The notes: generated by a model not told the origin, from the letters alone. 64,000 nt of DNA from Saprospiraceae bacterium (GCA_028279185.1 JANQSS010000325.1:1-64000), one strand, 5' to 3'. Positions 43,694 to 53,081 are shown, counted from the first letter of the stretch. A program made the numbers and translations.

Positions 43694-44397
43694 TTGCTCC
43701 GTCTACCCTTTTTATTTTGTTGTTTGCAGTCGTTGCCACTTTTGGTCAAGGACGCTACAACACAAGTGCTAATCCCAATTTCAATAAGTTTCAGCAAAAG
43801 CCATTCTACTATGGAATCGCTTTGGGTTATAACTCGGCCTTTTTTAATGTGAATCAATCCAAAGATTTTATCAATAGTGGTGATTTTAATGTAGTTGAAA
43901 GTGTTAATGGTCCGGGCTTCAACATTGGCGTCATTGGAAACCTAAAGATCGGTCGATACTTCGATTTGCGTTCTCTCATCAATTTTTCATTTTCAACACG
44001 CGAAATGTCTTATACCCCTGTCGGATCATCCATGCTCGAGACACAACGACTATCATCAACGTTCATTGAAATTCCATTTTTGTTTCGGTTCAAGTCAGCT
44101 CCATATAAAGACAAACGTGTATTCGTTGTAACTGGATTCAAGTATGCCTATGACGCATCGAATAATTCAAATGCAAATACGGATAAATTTCAATTAAACA
44201 TCTCACCCCATGACTTCCAATATGAAGTAGGAGCCGGTGTGCAGTTCTTCTTGCCTTTCTTTATATTGTCACCAGAAATAAAATTCTCGCAAGGCCTGGG
44301 AAATATTTTGATCTATGATCAGGATGTCGATAAAAGCCGAATATTGGATCGCATATTAAGCCGATCAATTACCTTTTCATTAAATTTCGAAGGGTAA
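43666..44397 (+). CDS. porT: PorT/SprT-like outer-membrane protein of the type IX secretion system
   Basis: A 243-residue protein with a signal peptide ending near TFGQ (residue 29) and a beta-barrel pattern (FYYGIALGYNSAFFNV, GFNIGVIGNLKIGRYFDLRSLINFSFSTREM, TFIEIPFLFRFK). It starts within ubiE. PorT is required for T9SS function in Porphyromonas and Flavobacterium, where it likewise follows ubiE. The three T9SS-sorted proteins in this window are candidate clients. Length and gene order are the main support, since barrels diverge quickly. Confidence 0.82.
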   Translation: MLSLRRGQIIAPSTLFILLFAVVATFGQGRYNTSANPNFNKFQQKPFYYGIALGYNSAFFNVNQSKDFINSGDFNVVESVNGPGFNIGVIGNLKIGRYFDLRSLINFSFSTREMSYTPVGSSMLETQRLSSTFIEIPFLFRFKSAPYKDKRVFVVTGFKYAYDASNNSNANTDKFQLNISPHDFQYEVGAGVQFFLPFFILSPEIKFSQGLGNILIYDQDVDKSRILDRILSRSITFSLNFEG

Positions 44398-44445
44398 ATA
44401 TAGATTGAGCAAGCAGTTTTAGACAGCCATACATTCTATTTAACT

Positions 44446-45033
44446 TCAACGCTCGAGCCAATCCTCACAGCGCGTATGTAGGTCTGGAAAAAAAGACAAA
44501 AAGGCATGCTCTAACTCTGGATTTAAATCGATAAGAGATCTTGTCGCACCAAGAATATAATCGGGTCGGCTCGTGCGTTTACGCAAAAAGTAAAATGTTC
44601 GCTCAAGTCCTTTAAAATCTTTATAAGCCACTTCGAGCCATCGTTTTTCCAAAAGGTTTTCAACATTCCCCAATGCAGATTTAGGTATTTTTTCTATATG
44701 TTTACAAAGTACGCAATACGTGCGCTGGCATTTCTCTTTGAATGATATAGTAGAATAAAGATTCCAGTATTTTATCAAAAAATAGTCGTAATAAATATCG
44801 AGTAATACGGGTGCATATTTTCTGTGGCGCGCGTATAAAAAATCTAACACATTACGATTAACAGGATGTTCGTCCGTATACGAATCAATCATCCGATGCA
44901 ACATAACGCCCTTTTCTATATCCGGTCGTAAGGACACGACATCCGATTGCTTTATTAAATCAGCTATATAATTGCCTACAAGTATTTCCTCGTTTTCCCC
45001 AGATAGAAGAATGTGTGCTATAAAGTTCACCAC
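44446..45033 (-). CDS. acpH: ACP phosphodiesterase-type protein (AcpH family)
   Basis: A 195-residue protein with the AcpH/DUF479 pattern: MVNFIAHILLSGENEEILVGNYIADLIK, KGVMLHRMIDSYTDEHPVNR and LDIYYDYFLIKYW. The conserved His/Asp residues (FIAH, GNYIADL, LHRMIDSYTD, YYDYF) belong to an HD-like metal site. AcpH removes the 4'-phosphopantetheine arm from acyl carrier protein. It is divergent from ychF and convergent with porT. Confidence 0.85.
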   Translation of the reverse strand: MVNFIAHILLSGENEEILVGNYIADLIKQSDVVSLRPDIEKGVMLHRMIDSYTDEHPVNRNVLDFLYARHRKYAPVLLDIYYDYFLIKYWNLYSTISFKEKCQRTYCVLCKHIEKIPKSALGNVENLLEKRWLEVAYKDFKGLERTFYFLRKRTSRPDYILGATRSLIDLNPELEHAFLSFFPDLHTRCEDWLER

Positions 45034-45164
45034 GCAAAGTTAGGGTTTTCCATTTCGCTCATTCCTCGTCCATCTTCTAAATCTTGATTACAACCATACT
45101 TCTAACAAAAGGATACCATACGCCAAGGTATCTTTCACTAAATTCGCGGCTCAAAAAAAACGCT

Positions 45165-46259
45165 ATGGCATTACAATGTGGGATAGTTGGATTACCAAAT
45201 GTTGGAAAGTCGACCTTATTCAATGCGCTCACTTCGGCAAAGGCACTGGCCGCAAATTATCCTTTCGCCACAAAGGATCCGAACGTAGGAATAATTACCG
45301 TGCACGATGAGCGACTCAACAGGTTGACGCAGTTGGTATCTCCGCAAAAAACCATCCCTACGACCGTAGAAATAGTTGATATTGCCGGGCTTATAAAAGG
45401 AGCGTCACAAGGTGAAGGATTGGGCAATCAATTTCTTGCAAATATTCGTGAAGTTGATGCGATTATTCACGTTGTAAGATGCTTTGAAGATGACAACGTC
45501 ATACATGTCGATGGGGACGTGAACCCTGTTCGTGACAAAGAAATAATAGACACGGAACTATTGCTAAAGGATATTGAAACTGTAGAAAAGCGAATTGAAA
45601 AATTAAAAAAACAGGCAAAGGCAGGAGATAAAGCGATTATCAAATTGCTATCGGTGGCAGAAGAATTGAAAGCGGCAATGGAATCAGGCCAGATGGCAAG
45701 AAGTCTAATGACGGATGATGATCGCAAGGCATTAGTTGCTGACATGATGTTGCTAACTTCCAAACCGATATTATACGTGTGTAATGTGGATGAGAATTCA
45801 GTATTAAGCGGTAACGAACATGTTAACCTCCTACGGGAGCAGGTTAAAAATGAGAACGCCGAAATAATCCTGATTTCAGCTGGCATCGAGGCTGAACTGG
45901 TCGAATTGAATGAAGCAGAACGAAATGAATTTCTTCTAGAAATGGGATTGGAAAAACCAGGTGTATTTCATTTAACGCATGCCGCATACAAATTGCTAAA
46001 CCTGATAACATACTTTACCGCAGGCGAAAAAGAAGTCCGCGCCTGGACAGTTATAAATGGTACAAAGGCCCCTCAAGCCGCAGGTGTTATTCACAGTGAT
46101 TTTGAAAAAGGTTTTATTCGGGCTGAGGTTATTCACTACGAGGATTACATATCCTATGGATCAGAATCTGCTGCGCGCGATGCTGGAAAACTTTTGGTGG
46201 AAGGAAAAGAATACGTTGTTCTCGACGGCGACGTCATGCACTTCCGTTTCAATGTTTGA
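45165..46259 (+). CDS. ychF: Ribosome-binding ATPase YchF
   Basis: A 364-residue protein from ATG 45165 (MALQCGIVGLPNVGKSTLFNALT); the frame is open 81 bases upstream without family similarity. It has the P-loop GLPNVGKST, switch region VEIVDIAGLIKGASQGEGLGNQFLANIREVDAI, a coiled-coil arm and a C-terminal TGS domain (TYFTAGEKEVRAWTVINGTKAPQAAGVIHSDFEKGFIRAEV). The NVDE at the usual NKxD position fits ATP rather than GTP preference, as known for the family. It binds ribosomes. A small 6-bp inverted repeat (45112-45131) lies upstream. Confidence 0.97.
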   Translation: MALQCGIVGLPNVGKSTLFNALTSAKALAANYPFATKDPNVGIITVHDERLNRLTQLVSPQKTIPTTVEIVDIAGLIKGASQGEGLGNQFLANIREVDAIIHVVRCFEDDNVIHVDGDVNPVRDKEIIDTELLLKDIETVEKRIEKLKKQAKAGDKAIIKLLSVAEELKAAMESGQMARSLMTDDDRKALVADMMLLTSKPILYVCNVDENSVLSGNEHVNLLREQVKNENAEIILISAGIEAELVELNEAERNEFLLEMGLEKPGVFHLTHAAYKLLNLITYFTAGEKEVRAWTVINGTKAPQAAGVIHSDFEKGFIRAEVIHYEDYISYGSESAARDAGKLLVEGKEYVVLDGDVMHFRFNV

Positions 46260-46298
46260 TCTGTAGAATCGTTTACTAGTCGTATGTAACGGATAAGC

Positions 46299-46703
46299 TT
46301 AAAACCAACCCGCAGTAGCTATGCGAAACGGCCATGGTATGCCGGCTAGAATAACAAGCAGTCCAATAAGGAACAACCATTTATGTCTTCCTAACTTTCC
46401 TTTCTTGAGCGCGGTATTACCCGCTGTGATGAGAATGGCTGCTATGATCATCATAGCAAAATGTTCCATCCCATAAAATCGCTGAATGGCGTTTTTCATA
46501 TCAAAAGTTAAGGTTCTTGTTAGAGGACTTACAAAAAAGTACAACACCAGACCGATGACTACCTGTATATGAATTAAAATCATAGACCACAGTGCCATCT
46601 TCCTATTACCATTGGATGTAAAGGCCTGAAATACCGCTATGATCAGCGCAATTAGGACGAACCACCTTAGACCTGAATGCGCGTGTTTTAAACCTTCGTA
46701 CAT
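46299..46703 (-). CDS. Four-helix membrane protein with membrane-border histidines
   Basis: A 134-residue protein with four membrane segments. It begins MYEGLKHAHSGLRWFVLIALI. Other histidines lie at helix ends (MILIHIQVVIGLVLYF, GMEHFAMMIIAAILI, GRHKWLFLIGLLVI). The spacing resembles small b-type cytochromes, and relatives in Bacteroidota are sometimes labelled so, but heme binding is only a guess. It is monocistronic, with 40 bases after ychF on the convergent side. Confidence 0.65.
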   Translation of the reverse strand: MYEGLKHAHSGLRWFVLIALIIAVFQAFTSNGNRKMALWSMILIHIQVVIGLVLYFFVSPLTRTLTFDMKNAIQRFYGMEHFAMMIIAAILITAGNTALKKGKLGRHKWLFLIGLLVILAGIPWPFRIATAGWF

Positions 46704-46814
46704 ACTTAAAATTTTTACGAATATAATATGACTAATCGATTCTGTATAATTTATGAATTGCGAATAAAAGTGACAGGAAGCGGATAAATAAAGAATAAGA
46801 TCAATTCAATATTT

Positions 46815-49340
46815 CTAACCCACTTCTTGTCTTAGCACTTCTAAAGGTGTTCGGTTAACTACATCGCGACTATTTAAGATACCAATAGCTGTCACCAGGC
46901 CACAGACAAATAAAAATACCAAGCCAATTTGTAGCCATGGCACGAAAAAATCTAGTTCAAGCTGATACTTAGCGACGAGATAACTACCTACTATTGCAAT
47001 CACAATTCCCGTTGCTGCTGATAATATTCCCAAAATTAAATACTCAGTAGCTACAATTCGAAAAATTTGCTTTCTACTTGCACCAATAGTCCTCAACAAT
47101 ACACTTTCTTTAATGCGCTGCAGTTTACTTAGAAATAATGAACTAATCAGGACAATTAAACCTGTGAGAATACTAAAAAGTGCCATAAACTTAACTACGT
47201 AAGAAACTTTTCTCAGTATATCTCCCAGGGACTGTAAAATCATTCCTAGGTCGATCACGGAGACATTTGGAAATGTTCGTCCAATTTGGCTCCGAAATGC
47301 GCCTGTTGTTTTTGAATCGGGAGATTTTGTTACCAGAACATGAAATTTGGGTGCATCCTCTAATACCCCCTCTGGGAATACAATAAAAAATCGAGCCTGC
47401 ATATTCCGAAAATCAATTTCACGAAAGCTGCTAACATAAGTCGGCAATCTGACTCCTTGCACATTAAAAATTAATTCATCACCAAGATCAACTTTAAGCG
47501 CGTCAGCAAAGCCTTCATCCAATGAAATAAATACACTATCACTTGGATTGTCGCGTCTGCCTATAAAATTACCAGCCACTAATTTCTCTGATATATCTAA
47601 TGAATCTCTGTATGTAACACGTGACTCACGATTGGCCGCCCATGCCTCCACTCCACTTGTCGTATCAGCCAACCATTCACCTTTTGTACGTCCATTCCAT
47701 GATTCAAGTTTCATGGTAACAACAGGTACATGTTGAATCACAGGCATGTCCATCTCGCGTGTAATATTTTTTACGCCTGCTTGTTGTCCATCTTCGATTC
47801 CAAACAATATCATGTTTGGCTGATTACCCGCATCCATTTGAGCAACACTATTCAGAATCAATCCCTGAACAATAAATAAAGTCGTTAATACTGCGGTCCC
47901 CAGTCCAATCGAAATTAATAGGGTTCTGGTCTGATTATTTGGTCGAAACAAATTAGAAAGCCCTTGTCTAAATACAAAATTCCAATTTCTAGGAAAATAC
48001 TTCTTTATGAAGAATATTATAAAAGAGGAAACACCATATAGGACACCAAAACTTACGATTAGTCCGAGCGTGAAGTAAGCCGCCGATTCAATCCCATCTG
48101 TTAAAAAAAACAAGAAAATAAAAAGAAAAAGAACAATAAGAAAATATAAAAGAACAGTAACAATATTTAACTTCTTTTTACTTTCATTGAAAGAAGCTCG
48201 CAACGTGCGTAATGGACTCACATTGCGAATTGAAATCAAGGGAATCAAAGCAAATAACGTGGTAATAACGAAACCGATAATCAACCCTTCCCAAAGTGCG
48301 CGCCAAGATATGTTAAGCACCACGTCAAAGGGAAGAAAATCTTTTAGCACAAGGGGTAAAACCAGTTGCACTGCACTGCCCAGAATTGCACCAATGCAAG
48401 TTGCTAAAAAGCCTAATACACCAACTTGTAAAAAATAAATTAAAAAAGCACTTCGCCCGGACATACCCAAACAGCGGAAGACGGCTATTGAAGCTACCTT
48501 ACTCTTTACATATATCAACACACTGCTCGCAACCCCAAGACAACCCAACAATAATGAAACCAGTGCCACCAAGTTTAAAAATGAGTTTAACCCGGAAAAC
48601 GCATCTTTAAGCGCCACTTTTCGATCTCGGACCGTTTCTATCTGCGTACCTTCTCTTCGGAACATTTCATCATGCGTGTCGGCCCAAAGATCCGGGTCAA
48701 AATTTGAAGGCACTTTATGATAATGTTTTCTGGTAATCAAACTTCCTGGCTGAACAAGTCCGGTTTGATCAAGAAATTTTCCATCCAGGTATATAGGAGG
48801 GGCAAAACCGGATGTCATATTACCACCGAAATCAGTTAAAAGCGCTCCAACGACTTCAAAGTCAAGATCACCTAAACGAACAACTTCACCAGGTTGGATA
48901 TTAATTTGATCCATTAGACTTTGTCCAATGAGAACAAATCGTCCTTCTTTGTACTTATTGCGATTTATTTCGGGTTCGACATTCAGTTTACCATAAAAAG
49001 GAAAATTACCGGAAATGGCTTTGATATTTACGAAAACCGATTCATCCTGATCGGGAAAATAAGCCATTGACAATAGTTCTCGGGCTTGTGCCTTTTCTCC
49101 AGGTAATGAATCAATTTGATCCAATAAATTAGTTGGAATACTCGTTCGTGACGAAACAATAATATCTGCTCCCAATAAGGTGGCGGCTTGTTTATCAATG
49201 TCATTTTTTAAATTGTAATTAAATGAGTTGATAGCCACCAGTGCTGCAATACCTAGTAGAATAGAGGAAATAAATAAAAACAAGCGTCCACGGTTCTTTC
49301 GACTGTCGCGCCATGCCGTTCTTAATATAAAGTTAATCAT
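46815..49340 (-). CDS. ABC transporter permease, YbbP-like (FtsX/MacB family)
   Basis: An 841-residue protein with an N-terminal anchor, a large periplasmic domain (~45-240), an FtsX core of several helices in the first half (LVALVSLLLGCLGVASSVLIYVKSK), a second periplasmic domain and a final FtsX triplet (SIFRI-type EYLILGILSAATGIVIAIVGSYLV). It belongs with the 238-residue ATPase gene, which overlaps its start by 4 bases. The divergent tesA-like gene reproduces the known tesA-ybbA-ybbP arrangement. The complex probably extracts or moves lipids or acylated molecules at the inner membrane; the substrate is unknown. Confidence 0.9.
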   Translation of the reverse strand: MINFILRTAWRDSRKNRGRLFLFISSILLGIAALVAINSFNYNLKNDIDKQAATLLGADIIVSSRTSIPTNLLDQIDSLPGEKAQARELLSMAYFPDQDESVFVNIKAISGNFPFYGKLNVEPEINRNKYKEGRFVLIGQSLMDQINIQPGEVVRLGDLDFEVVGALLTDFGGNMTSGFAPPIYLDGKFLDQTGLVQPGSLITRKHYHKVPSNFDPDLWADTHDEMFRREGTQIETVRDRKVALKDAFSGLNSFLNLVALVSLLLGCLGVASSVLIYVKSKVASIAVFRCLGMSGRSAFLIYFLQVGVLGFLATCIGAILGSAVQLVLPLVLKDFLPFDVVLNISWRALWEGLIIGFVITTLFALIPLISIRNVSPLRTLRASFNESKKKLNIVTVLLYFLIVLFLFIFLFFLTDGIESAAYFTLGLIVSFGVLYGVSSFIIFFIKKYFPRNWNFVFRQGLSNLFRPNNQTRTLLISIGLGTAVLTTLFIVQGLILNSVAQMDAGNQPNMILFGIEDGQQAGVKNITREMDMPVIQHVPVVTMKLESWNGRTKGEWLADTTSGVEAWAANRESRVTYRDSLDISEKLVAGNFIGRRDNPSDSVFISLDEGFADALKVDLGDELIFNVQGVRLPTYVSSFREIDFRNMQARFFIVFPEGVLEDAPKFHVLVTKSPDSKTTGAFRSQIGRTFPNVSVIDLGMILQSLGDILRKVSYVVKFMALFSILTGLIVLISSLFLSKLQRIKESVLLRTIGASRKQIFRIVATEYLILGILSAATGIVIAIVGSYLVAKYQLELDFFVPWLQIGLVFLFVCGLVTAIGILNSRDVVNRTPLEVLRQEVG

Positions 49341-50053
49341 ATATTAGTTAAGGTGCTTGCATTTTCAGTGAATTGGTCAGATACAATTTTCCCTCCTTTC
49401 AATTTAATAATTCTGTCCGTTTTTCTGGCTAATTCCATATCATGTGTGACAATAATCAAAGCCGTCCCATGTTCGCGATTTAGATCGAACAGCAAGTTTT
49501 CAACTTTTTCGCTGGTCTCATCATCGAGATTTCCCGTGGGCTCATCTGCGAACAAAACCTTAGGGTTGTTGCTAAAAGCGCGAGCTAAAGACACTCGCTG
49601 CTGTTCGCCTCCCGACAACTGGCTGGGGTAATGATTCAATCTATGGCTGAGTCCTACTCTATCCAACAATTCTCTGCCGATAGCCTTTGCTTCTTTGGAT
49701 TCTTGTAATTCGAGTGGTATCATCACATTCTCCAAAGCCGTCAATGTAGGTATCAATTGAAAGTTCTGAAAAATGAATCCTACATACTCATTTCGAATTT
49801 GGGCGCGCTCATCTTGCGTAATGTTATTTAGTGACTTGTCTATGAGTGTAACATTTCCTTCTGTCACTTGATCAAGCCCGGCACATAGGCCGAGTAGAGT
49901 TGTTTTCCCGCTGCCTGACGGTCCTACGATCGCCATTTTTTCTCCGGGCCGAACCGAGAAACTAATGTCCTCCAGTACACTTACGGTCCGACTACCAGAG
50001 GTATACACCTTTGAGACCCGTGAAACTTCCAAAATGCTTACCATGTTTTTCAT
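49337..50053 (-). CDS. ABC transporter ATP-binding protein, YbbA-like
   Basis: A 238-residue ATPase of the LolD/MacB type. Walker A is GPSGSGKTTLLG, the signature is LSGGEQQRVSLARA, Walker B is VLFADEPTGNLDDE and the switch histidine is in IIVTHD. The start may be Met1 or Met4 (MVSILEVSRV). It overlaps the permease gene by 4 bases, so the two form one transporter. It is divergent from the tesA-like esterase gene with a short shared promoter region. Confidence 0.94.
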   Translation of the reverse strand: MKNMVSILEVSRVSKVYTSGSRTVSVLEDISFSVRPGEKMAIVGPSGSGKTTLLGLCAGLDQVTEGNVTLIDKSLNNITQDERAQIRNEYVGFIFQNFQLIPTLTALENVMIPLELQESKEAKAIGRELLDRVGLSHRLNHYPSQLSGGEQQRVSLARAFSNNPKVLFADEPTGNLDDETSEKVENLLFDLNREHGTALIIVTHDMELARKTDRIIKLKGGKIVSDQFTENASTLTNI

Positions 50054-50190
50054 TTAATGTAAATTTCAGCAACACAAAATTATGCCGTTCTGTACAAAGA
50101 TTACAATAGGTGGATTAACAGCGCAATGAATAAAATCATTTGCACCTTTGCAACGTTAGAAACGACTATTCGTTGAATAAAATTAGATCA

Positions 50191-50907
50191 ATGACCATAA
50201 AAATTCGTTTAACGCATACGATACCGCTGTCACTTGTCATTATCGCGCTGGCGATCGTTTTCTTTGGCTGTAACAAAGTAGAAACGGAATCAAAAAAGAA
50301 CTACAATCAATTGGAACCCCAGGAAAGACAGATGCCAACTTCCAAGGCCAGTAAAATAATCGTCTTTTTTGGTAATAGTTTGACTGCAGGATTCGGACTA
50401 CGCGAGGAAGAGGCCTTTCCAAACCTTATACAGGCTAAGTTAGATTCGCTGCAATTAAATTTCAAAGTGGTCAACGCCGGACTAAGCGGTGAAACAACCG
50501 CCGGTGGCGATCGACGAATTGATTGGGTCCTTCAACAACCGATGGATATCTTTTTTCTTGAATTAGGCGGAAATGATGCATTACGAGGTACGGATGTTGA
50601 AACTACTAAAGCAAATTTGATTAGTATTATTACCAAGGTCCGAACAAAACACCCAAGCATACCCATTATACTGGCAGGAATGCTAGCTCCACCAAACCTC
50701 GGAAAATCCTACACAAAATCTTTCGCCGCCATCTATTCTGATTTGGCGAAGGAATTTGAATTGACATTGATACCCTTCTTCCTGGAAGGAGTTGGCGGTG
50801 TGACCAAGCTAAATCAAAGCGATGGAATACATCCTAACGCAGCTGGACAACGAATTGTCGCCAACCACGTTTGGAAATATCTTGAACAACACGTAGTGAA
50901 AAAGTGA
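50191..50907 (+). CDS. tesA: TesA-like SGNH esterase, lipoprotein
   Basis: A 238-residue protein from ATG 50191 (MTIKIRLTHTIPL); the frame is open 51 bases upstream. The signal ends in a lipobox-like VFFGC, so it is likely a lipoprotein, unlike E. coli TesA, which is a free periplasmic enzyme. SGNH blocks are complete: GNSLTAGFGL (block I Ser), NAGLSGETTAGG (block II Gly), LGGND (block III Asn) and DGIHPNAAGQ (block V Asp/His). It hydrolyses acyl or aryl esters in the envelope. Its divergent pairing with the YbbAP-like transporter suggests a common substrate. Confidence 0.88.
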   Translation: MTIKIRLTHTIPLSLVIIALAIVFFGCNKVETESKKNYNQLEPQERQMPTSKASKIIVFFGNSLTAGFGLREEEAFPNLIQAKLDSLQLNFKVVNAGLSGETTAGGDRRIDWVLQQPMDIFFLELGGNDALRGTDVETTKANLISIITKVRTKHPSIPIILAGMLAPPNLGKSYTKSFAAIYSDLAKEFELTLIPFFLEGVGGVTKLNQSDGIHPNAAGQRIVANHVWKYLEQHVVKK

Positions 50908-50921
50908 AACGCCAGCTTAAG

Positions 50922-52313
50922 CTAAGATGTCGCAACCTTGCGTTTCCGACGTGTTTTGAAGAATTCAGTGACCTCTTTAGTTGTCATTAATCCCAACTCT
51001 TGGAATGTTGATGAAATAAATTTTTTCATCTCTTGGTACTCTTTGCCTCGTTTATCGGTGAATACTTTGTTGAACTTTTTAACAAACCAAAGTGTCCTCT
51101 TCTTGGTCGCTTGATTAAAATGTTGATTATTAAATATTCCTATATAAACAGTCATCACTTTAAACAACTCAATTACTTGACTATAGTCAGCCTCATCCAA
51201 GTTTCGAACAATTTTTGAAAAGAACTTATAAATGGTGAGTCGAACACATTCATTAATTGTCGACAGCCCTTCGTGTTGTTCGTAAAATTCTCGGACCGCA
51301 GCTATTGAGTCTTCATGTATCCAGCCTTTGGCATGAAGTACATCCATAAGGCCGTAGTATTTCGAAAAATCGTCACGAATCGATTTATCTAGTCTATTTG
51401 AAATGCGATCATTGCAGTTTGAATCCACTGGAATTTCGCTTAACAAAAGTTCTTTTAAAAACTCGAAGTACACTATCTCGAATTTTGGATTCTCCGTCCT
51501 CGACGTATTAAAGGCATTATTTATTTCGGTTGTCGCCCTTGGACCAAAATTAAAATAATTGCTGATGAGCCCTAGCACATAGACAAATTCCCACTGATCC
51601 CACATTTCCTTTTGTTTCATCATCTTTTCGATGTATGAATCCAAGTTCGCTGCACTCTTATCAATTAAAATTCGTTGAACCAAAAAATTCTTTAGTTCCG
51701 GGTAAAAAACGCGTAAATCTTTCAGTTCAAAAGGAAATTCAGCAGTATAAAAATTAAGATCAGAAAATTGCCTTTTATATTTTTCATAGCCAAGGCGCCG
51801 AGTTGGCAATTCTCTGTATTTGGGTAATTTCTGCTCAGTAAGAAAGTCACGTACACGTTTACTCGGTAATGTCTGAATAAAGTTCGTTATCCAAATGTCA
51901 CTGCTCAATGCAAAACCTATTTGTACGGTTTGACCTATTCGTCTACTTAGCATATCAAAATTCGAAGACATAGAGATGGCCGCCAGTACTTTCTTAAATT
52001 GTTCTTGGGGGCGGATGAATTTGTACTGATCGTTGATCGACCCTCGAAGAATGGTATAACCTAATATTTTAGGCAAGTAAAGTCCTTCTAACTCTTCATC
52101 TAATAATTTGTTTTCTAAATCAATTAACTGCATCGGCTTTTCATCCGCAACAACTTGGTACAAGTCGTGCAGATGGGGTTCAAAGGCTCGACGCAACTCG
52201 AGGTATTCGTCGCTTTCTTCCGTTTCCAAATAAGCAGCTAGCTGGTCTGAGCCCTGCACCGCTGATTTTATTTCATCCAAACGATCTATATACAACTGAT
52301 CTAAAGATTCCAT
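50922..52313 (-). CDS. Conserved-type cytoplasmic protein of unknown function, 463 residues
   Basis: I do not recognise a domain. The protein is strongly charged and mainly helical, with no signal peptide or membrane segment. It starts with MESLDQLYIDRLDEIKSAVQ, has many aromatic residues in the middle (RQFSDLNFYTAEFPFELKDLRVFYPELKNF) and ends in a basic tail (FFKTRRKRKVATS). The helical pairs suggest a solenoid-like fold. It lies between the esterase gene and rpsP on the minus strand, 110 bases after rpsP, so it could be co-transcribed with rpsP. Codon use looks like its neighbours. Confidence 0.7.
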   Translation of the reverse strand: MESLDQLYIDRLDEIKSAVQGSDQLAAYLETEESDEYLELRRAFEPHLHDLYQVVADEKPMQLIDLENKLLDEELEGLYLPKILGYTILRGSINDQYKFIRPQEQFKKVLAAISMSSNFDMLSRRIGQTVQIGFALSSDIWITNFIQTLPSKRVRDFLTEQKLPKYRELPTRRLGYEKYKRQFSDLNFYTAEFPFELKDLRVFYPELKNFLVQRILIDKSAANLDSYIEKMMKQKEMWDQWEFVYVLGLISNYFNFGPRATTEINNAFNTSRTENPKFEIVYFEFLKELLLSEIPVDSNCNDRISNRLDKSIRDDFSKYYGLMDVLHAKGWIHEDSIAAVREFYEQHEGLSTINECVRLTIYKFFSKIVRNLDEADYSQVIELFKVMTVYIGIFNNQHFNQATKKRTLWFVKKFNKVFTDKRGKEYQEMKKFISSTFQELGLMTTKEVTEFFKTRRKRKVATS

Positions 52314-52423
52314 GCAATTTGATTATTAAAGTTACTGGCCAAACTTAGTCGGGTCATTCTACCCTTCCTTGGTTTGACACATATTGTTGATCAAAACTGT
52401 CGGTTGAAAAACCTGAGAAAAAG

Positions 52424-53002
52424 TTATTCTTCCTCGTTCGAACCTGCTTCTGGAGCAACTTCTTCGGCCGCCTCACTTGTGCTTTCTTCAACATTTGTTG
52501 CGGTTTCAGCACCAGCTTCTTCCGCCACATCTGTTGCAGCTTCCTCCGCTGTTTCAGCAGCCTCCTCAACCACTTCCTCAACGGCAGCCAATTTGGCTGT
52601 TCCGGAAATTGCCTTCATACGATCCAATTCAGCCTGTTTCGTGGCCTCCACGCGTTTAGCGACGCGATCGTTTTTATCAACCATGAAGTCGGCGAACATT
52701 TTTTCCGCCTGCTCCTCACTGAACGCCCCTTTCTTCACGCCCCGCATTAAGTGTTTTTTGTACAGAACACCTTTGAAACGTAAAATAGCGCGGGCAGTAT
52801 CTGTTGGCTGCGCCCCTTTTTCCAACCAATCAAGCGCCTTCTCAGTATCAAGCTCAATTGTAGCTGGTGAAGTCATAGGATTGTAGGATCCGATTTGTTC
52901 TATGAATCGTCCATCGCGAGGAGCACGTCCGTCAGCGATAACGATGTGGTAGTAGGGTTTTTTTCTGCGCCCCTTGCGCTGAAGTCTAATTTTTACTGGC
53001 AT
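52424..53002 (-). CDS. rpsP: 30S ribosomal protein S16 with long acidic Ala/Glu-rich tail
   Basis: A 192-residue protein from ATG 53002 ([26 protein letters not shown]); an in-frame ATG 45 bases upstream is inside the leader hairpin and is rejected. Residues 1-~80 are the S16 domain ([30 protein letters not shown]). Residues ~80-130 are a basic helical extension and ~130-192 an Ala/Glu-rich tail ([20 protein letters not shown]). Long S16 tails are common in Bacteroidota; standard S16 has about 80-90 residues. The usual rimM-trmD partners are not next to it. Confidence 0.95.
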   Translation of the reverse strand: MPVKIRLQRKGRRKKPYYHIVIADGRAPRDGRFIEQIGSYNPMTSPATIELDTEKALDWLEKGAQPTDTARAILRFKGVLYKKHLMRGVKKGAFSEEQAEKMFADFMVDKNDRVAKRVEATKQAELDRMKAISGTAKLAAVEEVVEEAAETAEEAATDVAEEAGAETATNVEESTSEAAEEVAPEAGSNEEE

Positions 53003-53031
53003 TTTTGTTAAAATTTTATGGGTTAACCAAG

Positions 53032-53060
53032 ACCCGGATTCAAGCAAAGCAAGTCCGGGT
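53032..53060 (-). promoter_or_regulatory. Hairpin in the rpsP leader
   Basis: ACCCGGA (53032-53038) pairs with TCCGGGT (53054-53060), 30 bases before the rpsP start. On the minus strand no T run follows, so it is not a terminator of an upstream gene. Given the -7 box at 53074-53081 it would sit within about 10 bases of the mRNA 5' end. Confidence 0.55.
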
Positions 53061-53073
53061 TTCTAACGGAGCG

Positions 53074-53081
53074 CAAATATA
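53074..53081 (-). promoter_or_regulatory. Probable -7 box of rpsP (TATATTTG)
   Basis: Exact TAnnTTTG on the minus strand, 72 bases before the rpsP ATG. The -33 region has only a weak TTC-like element. Predicted start near 53067, leader about 65 bases. Confidence 0.5.

Noticed and set aside
52374-52886. 170-codon plus-strand frame opposite rpsP, rich in Ser and Ala
   Set aside because: It is the antisense of the Ala/Glu-rich S16 tail; the low-complexity coding of the real gene keeps the opposite frame open. No independent start context or family similarity.
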